Shown piece after piece: positions 1 through 4,606 of a DNA stretch of 7,020 nt. The stretch is from DASZHA01 sp049644325 (lineage in GTDB: Bacteria > Chloroflexota > Dormibacteria > DASZGP01). Each line of letters begins with the position of its first letter. The stretch's first letter is position 1. The position numbers were made by a program, and so were the translations under genes. Below the pieces are notes generated by a model, which did no database searches, was not told the DNA's origin, and saw only the letters and a program-made list of their open reading frames with translations. Location of the stretch: positions 1 through 7,020 of the forward strand of contig JBARRR010000046.1 in NCBI GenBank assembly GCA_049644325.1, in the 5' to 3' direction.

Positions 1-651
1 GTCTCGCTCGGGCTCTATTTCGGCACCCTGCTGGCGTTCATCTCACTGCAGATCTCCACCGACCAGCTCAAGGCCATCACCCAGAGCGGAGAGTCGCCGC
101 CGCTGTGGTTCATCATCCTCACCAACCAGGTGCCCTTCCTGGTCATCTCCATCGTCGGCGTCGGCTTCCCGGTGCGGCGCACCCTGGGGCAGGCCGCCCA
201 GCGCCTCGGCCTCTACTGGCCGGGCTGGCGCTGGTTCCTGGGCTCGATAGGCTTCGCCATCGTGCTGGTGATCTTCGGGGTCGCCTTTGACCAGCTGATG
301 GTTAAGCTCACTCCGCAGCAGAGCCAGGACATCCAGCAGGCGTCAGAGCAGCTGCTGAGGGGCGTCAATAGCTACCCCAGCGCGATTGCCCTGGCGCTTG
401 CCGCGGGGATCGGTGAGGAGCTTCTCTTTCGGGGCGCCCTGATGCCCCGCCTCGGTAACCTCCCGGCGGCACTGCTGTTCGCCGTGCTTCACGCGCAGTA
501 CGCCATCAGCCTGGCCACCTTGGAGATCCTCATCCTCGGCCTGGTCCTCGGCTGGCTACGGCGGCGAGCCGGCACCACTGGCGCCATCGTTGCCCACGCC
601 GGCTATGACATGATCTTGCTGGTGATCGCAGTTTATGCGGGAAGCCACTGA
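1..651 (+). CDS. CPBP-family (Abi/CAAX-type) intramembrane metalloprotease, 5' end missing
   Basis: The frame is open from the first base, so the true start lies upstream; 216 codons are visible. Three motifs of the CPBP family (related to the CAAX prenyl protease Rce1) are present in order: EELLFR (EExxxR, codons 139-144), FAVLH (FxxxH, codons 160-164) and HAGYD (HxxxD, codons 199-203). The two Glu and two His residues form the metal/water-activating site within the membrane. Several hydrophobic segments fit a polytopic inner-membrane protein, for example around codons 1-18, 38-58, 77-97 and 172-183. Family members act in bacteriocin immunity, prenyl-protein processing or membrane-protein cleavage; the substrate here cannot be inferred. 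Its stop overlaps the parA ATG by one base (TGATG), indicating co-transcription and probable translational coupling. An internal GTG at 130 would discard the first membrane segments and is unlikely to be the real start. Confidence 0.9.
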   Translation, partial: VSLGLYFGTLLAFISLQISTDQLKAITQSGESPPLWFIILTNQVPFLVISIVGVGFPVRRTLGQAAQRLGLYWPGWRWFLGSIGFAIVLVIFGVAFDQLMVKLTPQQSQDIQQASEQLLRGVNSYPSAIALALAAGIGEELLFRGALMPRLGNLPAALLFAVLHAQYAISLATLEILILGLVLGWLRRRAGTTGAIVAHAGYDMILLVIAVYAGSH

Positions 652-1550
652 TGGCCCGAATCATCGCCATCGCCAACCAGAAGGGCGGCGTGGGCAAGAG
701 CACCACGGCGATCAACGTCGCCGGTAACCTGGCCACGGCCGGCTGGCGCACGCTGCTGGTGGACGTGGACCCCCAGGGCAACGCCAGCAGCGGACTCGGG
801 TTCACGCGCGACCCCGAACGGTCGACGATCTACGAGGTTGTGATCGAGGGTCGCCCGGCGTCAGAGGCGATCCTGCCCACGTCGATCAAGGGGCTGGACC
901 TGATCACCGCCGACATCGCCCTGGCGGGCGCCGAGATCGAGCTGATCAACATGCCCCGCCGCGAGGCCCGACTGCTCTACGCGCTCGACGCCGAGGCGCC
1001 CAACTACGACTACATCCTGATCGACTGCCCGCCCTCACTGGGGCTGCTCACGCTCAACGCCCTGGTGGCAGCGCAGTACCTGCTGGTGCCCATCCAGTGC
1101 GAGTTCTACGCCCTCGAGGGCCTGGGACACCTCTCTTATACCCTCGACCTGGTTCGCCGCCAGTCCAACCCTCGGCTTGAGCTGGCAGGGATTGTCATGA
1201 CGCTTTACGATGGCCGGACGACGCTCAGCAGCCAGGTTGTGGAGGAGGTGCGGAAGATCTACCCGGACGTGACCTTCGATTCGATGATTCCCCGCAACGT
1301 CCGCCTTAGCGAGGCCCCCAGCTACGGTCTGACGATCGCCCAGTACGATCCCCGCTCCAAGGGCGCCAAGGCCTACGCCGCGCTCACCGCGGAGCTGATC
1401 CGGCGCTTCGAGGGTGACTCCAAGCCCGTGGTCCCCGATGCCGACGAGGCGGAGCAGCAGACCATGCCGATGGCTGCCGCGCCAACGCCGCAGGCCTCGG
1501 CCTCACAGCAGCCGGATGCCAAGGATCGGGGCGAGAACGACAGTGGCTAA
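651..1550 (+). CDS. parA: Chromosome-partitioning ATPase ParA/Soj
   Basis: This is a 299-residue ParA/MinD-type ATPase that, with ParB, segregates and positions newly replicated origins. The deviant Walker A motif KGGVGKST occupies residues 11-18, with signature Lys11 and catalytic Lys16. The switch I/A' motif VDVDPQGNASSG is at 37-48, and the Walker B region YILIDCPPSLGLLT at 121-134. The region VRLSEAPSYG at 217-226 is typical of Soj proteins. The ATG at 651 is preceded by a weak GGGAA at 639-643 and overlaps the upstream stop, so translational coupling is likely. The core resembles the roughly 255-residue Soj proteins. Residues 254-299 form an extra Ala/Gln/Pro-rich, acidic, probably disordered tail. 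The parB start lies inside the end of this gene. The short N-terminus without an HTH domain marks it as a chromosomal (type Ib-like) rather than a P1-type plasmid ParA. Confidence 0.97.
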   Translation: MARIIAIANQKGGVGKSTTAINVAGNLATAGWRTLLVDVDPQGNASSGLGFTRDPERSTIYEVVIEGRPASEAILPTSIKGLDLITADIALAGAEIELINMPRREARLLYALDAEAPNYDYILIDCPPSLGLLTLNALVAAQYLLVPIQCEFYALEGLGHLSYTLDLVRRQSNPRLELAGIVMTLYDGRTTLSSQVVEEVRKIYPDVTFDSMIPRNVRLSEAPSYGLTIAQYDPRSKGAKAYAALTAELIRRFEGDSKPVVPDADEAEQQTMPMAAAPTPQASASQQPDAKDRGENDSG

Positions 1551-2424
1551 GCGGCGTGGCCTGGGTCGAGGGCTGTCGGCCCTGATTCCAGGCGAGGCGA
1601 CGCCCGCCTCCCCGCCGGGCACCGGCTCGCCGACGCACGTGCCGACCGACATGATCGAGCCCAACCCGCACCAGCCCCGGACCCGCTTCGACGACAACGA
1701 GATCGGCGCCCTGGCCGATTCCATCCGGCAGCATGGCGTCCTGCAGCCGCTGGTGGTACACCGGCACGGCGCCGCCTACCGGCTGATCGCCGGGGAGCGG
1801 CGGCTGCGGGCGGCGCGGCTGGCGGGGCTGACCGAGGTCCCGGTGACGCTGCACGAGACCCCGGCGGCGGAGGGATCGCTTGCCCTGTCCCTGATCGAGA
1901 ATGTCCAGCGTGACGACCTCAGCCCCCTGGAGGAGGCCGAGGCCTACCGCCTGCTGCTGGAGGATTTCCAGCTGACCCACGAAGCGGTGGCGAGGCAGGT
2001 GGGCAAGACCCGGGCCCACATCACCAACTCCCTGCGCCTGCTCACCCTCGCGCCGGCGGTCCAGGGGGCCCTTATTTCCAACGCCATCACCGCGGGCCAT
2101 GCCCGGGCCCTCGCCGGCCTGAGCCCCGATGGCCAGGAGGAGGGGCTGCGCCGGGTACTGAAGGGTGAGCTCAACGTCCGGCAGACCGAAGCCCTCGCCA
2201 GGGAGCTTGGTAATGCCTCCCCCTCGCCCCACCCCGGCCGGCCTCGGGGACCCGTTCCGGACCCCCAGACCAGGGAGCTGGAAACCCACTTCCGCACCGC
2301 CCTGCAGGCGCCGGTCAGCCTGACTCGTCGCCGCCGCGGCGGCCGCTTGGTGATCGAGTTCTACTCGGACGAGGAGCTCAACGCCCTGTACCGCCGACTG
2401 GTGCTGGGCGAGCGCGACTCCTAG
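1543..2424 (+). CDS. parB: Chromosome-partitioning protein ParB/Spo0J
   Basis: This 293-residue ParB is a parS-binding CTPase clamp that spreads around the origin and stimulates ParA. I chose the GTG at 1543 because it begins with the conserved N-terminus MAKRRGLGRGLSALIPG, which contains the ParA-stimulating basic tail. A longer in-frame reading from 1414 would only translate parA sequence. The CTP-binding C-motif GERRLRAAR is at residues 84-92 and the P-motif ENVQRDD at 119-125. The helix-turn-helix that reads parS lies around 144-168 (LTHEAVARQVGKTRAHITNS). A Pro-rich linker spans about 224-242, and the C-terminal dimerisation domain runs from about 243 and includes GGRLVIEFYSDEELNALY. The gene overlaps parA by 8 nt and has a purine-rich CGGGGCGAG upstream of the start, consistent with coupled translation. 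The key motifs are intact. Confidence 0.97.
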   Translation: MAKRRGLGRGLSALIPGEATPASPPGTGSPTHVPTDMIEPNPHQPRTRFDDNEIGALADSIRQHGVLQPLVVHRHGAAYRLIAGERRLRAARLAGLTEVPVTLHETPAAEGSLALSLIENVQRDDLSPLEEAEAYRLLLEDFQLTHEAVARQVGKTRAHITNSLRLLTLAPAVQGALISNAITAGHARALAGLSPDGQEEGLRRVLKGELNVRQTEALARELGNASPSPHPGRPRGPVPDPQTRELETHFRTALQAPVSLTRRRRGGRLVIEFYSDEELNALYRRLVLGERDS

Positions 2425-2440
2425 CTTCCCGGCGTCCTCC

Positions 2441-2455
2441 CGCCCACCTCGGGCG
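2441..2455 (+). terminator. Weak GC hairpin after parB
   Basis: CGCCC (2441-2445) and GGGCG (2451-2455) form a 5-bp all-GC stem around the loop ACCTC, 16 nt after the parB stop. No T-run follows, so it does not meet the usual intrinsic-terminator criteria. It could still act as an L-shaped terminator of the kind proposed for high-GC bacteria, or only protect the 3' end. Low confidence. Confidence 0.25.
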
Positions 2456-2466
2456 CATGTGTATCG

Positions 2467-2483
2467 ACTATGTGAAACATAGT
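2467..2483. promoter_or_regulatory. Perfect 17-bp palindrome, operator-like
   Basis: ACTATGT (2467-2473) and ACATAGT (2477-2483) are perfect inverted repeats around a 3-bp GAA centre. The site is 41 bp upstream of the -35 element of the next gene and 43 bp after parB. It lies in the most AT-rich noncoding stretch of the window; bases 2461-2560 are 50% GC by hand count. A second, overlapping dyad is present: GAAAC (2474-2478) and GTTTC (2486-2490), 7 bp apart. The size and symmetry suit a dimeric transcription factor. The palindrome contains GTGAAACA, so ParB-related binding is an alternative reading. The binding protein is unknown; the adjacent LAGLIDADG-like protein is one candidate. Confidence 0.45.
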
Positions 2484-2637
2484 CCGTTTCGTAGTCCAAA
2501 CTAGCCCCAGCTCCGATTGCATCTTGGCAAGATCGTCAGCCTGTGGCATAGTTGCGCCAATGAACAGTGAAACATCTCCCCCCGCGCCGCCGGCAGATCC
2601 GCCTCCGCACGGTGAAACAATGCTCGTCGGTGAAACA
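2472..2637 (+). repeat. Four direct copies of GTGAAACA, the parS half-site
   Basis: The octamer GTGAAACA occurs at 2472-2479, 2567-2574, 2612-2619 and 2630-2637, always on the plus strand. The first two share a following T and the last two a preceding G. The established chromosomal parS consensus, TGTTTCACGTGAAACA, is an inverted repeat of this octamer. None of the four copies is preceded by a recognisable TGTTTCAC, so these are half-sites and not complete parS sites. The last three lie inside the next coding sequence, all in the same frame, encoding S/G-E-T with the A-ending codons GAA and ACA, which are uncommon among neighbouring genes that favour GAG and ACC/ACG. Function is inferred from proximity to parB only. 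Confidence 0.5.
2524..2552 (+). promoter_or_regulatory. Sigma70-like promoter of the LAGLIDADG-like gene
   Basis: A -35 TTGGCA (2524-2529, five of six to consensus) and a -10 CATAGT (2547-2552, four of six) are separated by exactly 17 bp. The ATG at 2560 begins 7 nt after the -10, so the predicted transcription start falls on or next to the start codon. This implies a leaderless mRNA and explains why no Shine-Dalgarno sequence is seen. It is the best-formed promoter in the window. Confidence 0.55.
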
Positions 2638-3009
2638 CCTCCCACGGAGTTCGACCTCGGCTTCCTCGTCGGGGTACTGGTCGGGGGGGGCCACTTCGGC
2701 GGCGACGGCCGCCAACCCCAGGTCACCCTGCGCATGCACACCCGTCACGAGCGACTCTTTCAGTGGCTGCAGCGGAGGTTCCCGGGCGGCCGCCTCTACG
2801 GGCCCTACCACCATGGCGGCCGTAGCTACTACCAGTGGATGGTGCGCGGCGAATACCTGCGCACCCAGATCGTGCCCCTTTTGGCCTCCCGGCTGGAGGT
2901 CCTCGACGAATACGCCGTCGGTCGTTTCCGGGCGATGTGCCGCGACTACAGCATCCCCCTTCCCAATTCGGCACCGGTTCCGGCCGGCGGTAGTCCAGGC
3001 TCCATATAA
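2560..3009 (+). CDS. Small LAGLIDADG-like DNA-binding protein, catalytic residues degenerate
   Basis: The protein has 149 residues from the ATG at 2560, chosen because a promoter ends 7 nt upstream. An ATG at 2620 (129 residues) is possible, and a TTG at 2524 would fall within the -35 element. Residues 1-30 are Pro-rich and contain SET/GET repeats. Residues 33-46, LGFLVGVLVGGGHF, resemble a single LAGLIDADG helix followed by a compact alpha/beta domain (QVTLRMHTRHERLFQWL, GGRLYGPYHHGGRSYYQW) of the homing-endonuclease fold. Aligned to LAGLIDADG, the positions normally acidic are Val41 and Gly43, so nuclease activity is doubtful. Loss of catalysis with retained DNA binding is known for WhiA, which also uses a LAGLIDADG fold. 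There is no intein or intron context, and both neighbours appear intact. Family assignment rests on motif shape and is moderate; the biological role is unknown, with a local regulator plausible. Confidence 0.6.
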   Translation: MNSETSPPAPPADPPPHGETMLVGETPPTEFDLGFLVGVLVGGGHFGGDGRQPQVTLRMHTRHERLFQWLQRRFPGGRLYGPYHHGGRSYYQWMVRGEYLRTQIVPLLASRLEVLDEYAVGRFRAMCRDYSIPLPNSAPVPAGGSPGSI

Positions 3010-3010
3010 T
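3005..3010 (+). promoter_or_regulatory. Perfect TATAAT -10 element for lepB
   Basis: TATAAT matches the sigma70 -10 consensus at all six positions and overlaps the TAA stop (3007-3009) of the upstream gene. No convincing -35 hexamer is present 16-18 bp upstream and there is no extended -10 TG. Transcription would start near 3017-3018, exactly at the ATG of a 10-codon ORF and about 59 nt before the lepB start. A chance hexamer is possible, but it is striking in such GC-rich DNA and correctly placed. Confidence 0.5.
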
Positions 3011-3017
3011 CCCAGCC

Positions 3018-3050
3018 ATGCGCGACCTCCGGGGCCTTTCGTGTCCCTGA
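3018..3050 (+). CDS. Possible leaderless upstream ORF (10 aa) in the lepB leader
   Basis: ATG at 3018 opens a 10-residue frame, MRDLRGLSCP, ending in TGA at 3048-3050. It begins 7 nt after TATAAT, as expected for a leaderless transcript, and is in a different frame from lepB, whose start is 26 nt after its stop. Its stop codon falls in the loop of the leader hairpin at 3029-3061, so its translation could influence folding. The evidence is positional only; the peptide resembles nothing I recognise. Confidence 0.25.
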   Translation: MRDLRGLSCP

Positions 3051-3061
3051 AGCAGCCCCGG
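3029..3061 (+). other. Stem-loop in the lepB leader
   Basis: CCGGGGC (3029-3035) pairs perfectly with GCCCCGG (3055-3061) across a 19-nt loop. Part of the loop (CTTTC with GAAG) could extend the stem imperfectly. It lies between the predicted lepB transcription start and the lepB start codon and encloses the end of the 10-codon upstream ORF. No T-run follows, so it is not an evident intrinsic terminator. It could modulate translation of lepB or be incidental in high-GC sequence. Confidence 0.3.
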
Positions 3062-3075
3062 GATCCCTGACCTCT

Positions 3076-3669
3076 TTGACCAGCCTTTACGAGCCGGTCG
3101 TCGACGCCCCCGCGCGGCCGAAGCAGAAGTCTTTCCTCCGCGACCTGCTCGAGGTTGTCGTCCTGGCGCTGGTCCTGTACGTGCTCATCCAGTTCGCGGT
3201 GCAGACCATCCACGTGATGGGGCCGAGCATGCAGAACACACTCCAGAACAACGACTTCCTGATCGCCTCCAAGGTCAGCTACAAGCTCCACGACCCACAG
3301 CGCGGCGACATCATCATCTTCAAGCCCAACAACGACGCCAGCAACGACTACATCAAGCGCATCATCGCCGGGCCAAATGACCGGCTCAAGATCAGCAAAG
3401 GGCAGGTCTTCATCAACGGGCAGCGCCTCAAGGAGGACTACCTGCCCGAGGCCTGGATCTGGTCGGATACGTGGAACAACGGCAATGAGGACACGGTCCC
3501 GGCGGACTCATACTTCGTCATGGGCGACAACCGCAACCATTCCACCGACTCCCGCTTCCTGGGCTACCAGAAGAAGGACCAGTTCCTGGGCAAAGCCTGG
3601 GTGCGGATCTGGCCGCTCAGCCAGTTCAGGGTGTTCAGCCCCGACTCCCAGCTCGCCAGCGCCAACTAA
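3076..3669 (+). CDS. lepB: Signal peptidase I
   Basis: This 197-residue type I signal peptidase (S26 family) cleaves signal peptides from exported proteins at the outer face of the membrane. One N-terminal transmembrane helix (residues about 24-45) follows a basic cytoplasmic stretch (RPKQKSFLRD, 14-23), giving an N-in topology. The catalytic Ser51 is in MGPSMQNTL (box B) and the general-base Lys94 in YIKRIIAGP (box D). Box E, GDNRNHSTDSRF, is at 150-161. The length fits the compact Gram-positive-type SipS class rather than the 324-residue E. coli LepB. The TTG at 3076 is the only conventional start codon between the upstream stop at 3007 and the membrane helix. No good Shine-Dalgarno sequence precedes it, only GGGAT at 3060-3064. 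It converges on the peroxiredoxin gene with 16 bp between them, holding a short GCGGCGCCGC palindrome. Confidence 0.95.
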   Translation: MTSLYEPVVDAPARPKQKSFLRDLLEVVVLALVLYVLIQFAVQTIHVMGPSMQNTLQNNDFLIASKVSYKLHDPQRGDIIIFKPNNDASNDYIKRIIAGPNDRLKISKGQVFINGQRLKEDYLPEAWIWSDTWNNGNEDTVPADSYFVMGDNRNHSTDSRFLGYQKKDQFLGKAWVRIWPLSQFRVFSPDSQLASAN

Positions 3670-3685
3670 GCGGCGCCGCGGGGGG

Positions 3686-4144
3686 TCAGACCGGGCAGCT
3701 CTCCAGGGCCGTGAGGTAAGCCTCGGTGTCGCGGCCCTCGCCGATGGAGGTCACCACCTTGTAGGCGATCCGCCCGTCCTTGTCGATGACGAAGGTGCCC
3801 CGGTTGGAGACGCCCACCTCCTCGATGTACACGCCGTACCTCTGAGCCACCTCGCCGCGCGGTTGGAAGTCGGCCAGCAGCGTCGCCGCCAAGCCCTCAT
3901 GCTGCTTGAAGGCCCGCTGGACGTGGCGGCTGTCGATTGAGATGCCGACCACCTCGGCCGCGGCGGCATCGAACCTATCCGCGGTGTCCGTCAGGCTGTG
4001 CAGCTCACTGGTGCAGATACCGCTGAAGGACCACGGGTAGAAGACCAGGACCACGTTGCGGCCCCGGTGCTCAGAGAGCGTCCAGGGCTGGTTGTCCTGG
4101 TCTCGAAGGGTGAAGTCAGGAGCTTCCTCGCCGACCTCGGGCAT
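3686..4144 (-). CDS. AhpE-like peroxiredoxin
   Basis: This 152-residue thioredoxin-fold peroxidase reduces hydrogen peroxide and organic hydroperoxides. The active site reads FYPWSFSGICTSEL, with peroxidatic Cys44 in a PxxxSxxC form of the family PxxxTxxC motif. The supporting Arg115 is in SNRGTFVIDKDG. The opening VGEEAPDFTLRDQDNQ, the overall length and the SNRGTFVID strand are close to Mycobacterium AhpE, a one-Cys type, rather than to Bcp/PrxQ, since no Cys sits five residues after Cys44. A second cysteine, Cys150, lies three residues from the C-terminus and could act as a resolving thiol. The ATG at 4144 is preceded by a strong GGAGGAG (4160-4154), 9 nt away inside the end of ndk. It is the last gene of the M16-ndk operon, 3 nt after the ndk stop, and probably depends on the upstream promoter. 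Confidence 0.93.
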   Translation of the reverse strand: MPEVGEEAPDFTLRDQDNQPWTLSEHRGRNVVLVFYPWSFSGICTSELHSLTDTADRFDAAAAEVVGISIDSRHVQRAFKQHEGLAATLLADFQPRGEVAQRYGVYIEEVGVSNRGTFVIDKDGRIAYKVVTSIGEGRDTEAYLTALESCPV

Positions 4145-4147
4145 GGC

Positions 4148-4606
4148 TCAAGTCTCCTCCAGGATCCAGCGCTCGACCTCGCGGGTGTAGTCGAGCACCT
4201 CCTCCGGCCGGAAGAAGAGCGCCACCTCGCGCTTGGCCCGCTCGGGCGAGTCTGAGGCGTGGATGATGTTCATGCCGATGGTCAGGCCGAAGTCTCCGCG
4301 GATCGAGCCGGGGGGTGAGTCCTGGGGGTTGGTGGCGCCGACCAGGTTGCGAACATGGGCCACGGCGTTGGGCCCCTGGGCGACCATCGCCACCAACGGC
4401 GCGGACGTGATGAAACCCGACAGGCTGTCGTAGAACGGCTTGTCGACGTGCTCGGCGTAGTGCTGCCGCGCCATAGCCTCGTCCATCTGCAGCATCTTCA
4501 GCGCGTGGACCCGCAGGCCCTTGCGCTCGATGCGGCTGATCACCTCGCCGATCAGGCCGCGCTGGACCCCGTCGGGTTTGATCAGGATCAGGGTTTCCTC
4601 AGCCAT
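4148..4606 (-). CDS. ndk: Nucleoside diphosphate kinase
   Basis: This 152-residue cytosolic enzyme transfers the gamma-phosphate of ATP to NDPs through a phosphohistidine, balancing NTP and dNTP pools. The N-terminus MAEETLILIKPDGVQRGLIG contains the substrate-binding Lys10. The conserved GATNPQDSPPGSIRGDFG stretch is at 90-107, and the catalytic His116 sits in the signature NIIHASDS (113-120). The length is the family norm of about 140-155 residues and all key residues are present. Its ATG overlaps the final 8 nt of the M16 peptidase gene, with a modest GGAGCGGG upstream, so translation is probably coupled. The peroxiredoxin gene follows after 3 nt, giving a compact three-gene operon. Confidence 0.97.
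   Translation of the reverse strand: MAEETLILIKPDGVQRGLIGEVISRIERKGLRVHALKMLQMDEAMARQHYAEHVDKPFYDSLSGFITSAPLVAMVAQGPNAVAHVRNLVGATNPQDSPPGSIRGDFGLTIGMNIIHASDSPERAKREVALFFRPEEVLDYTREVERWILEET

Noticed and set aside
1633..1645. CACGTG cores at about 1637 in parB and 3211 in lepB as parS or E-box-like sites
   Set aside because: The flanks do not match the parS arms and both lie in well-conserved coding sequence.
2464..2479. A complete parS site at the first GTGAAACA
   Set aside because: The eight bases upstream share only a couple of positions with TGTTTCAC. The local symmetry centre is at 2475, not at the octamer edge as parS would require.
1384..2499. Long minus-strand open frame (371 codons) opposite parB
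   Set aside because: It is an antisense shadow of a GC-rich gene. The translation is low-complexity Gly/Arg/Gln-rich with no recognisable domain, while the plus strand encodes an intact ParB.
2524..2526. TTG as the start of the LAGLIDADG-like gene
   Set aside because: This TTG is part of the -35 element TTGGCA, so it would lie upstream of the predicted transcription start; the ATG at 2560 fits the promoter.
2480..2996. TAGTCC repeated at 2480, 2492 and 2991 as a shared regulatory motif
   Set aside because: A six-base match with inconsistent positions relative to the two promoters is too weak to separate from chance.
3670..3685. Bidirectional terminator between lepB and the peroxiredoxin gene
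   Set aside because: GCGGCGCCGC is palindromic but has no loop or T-run in either direction, and the gap is only 16 bp.
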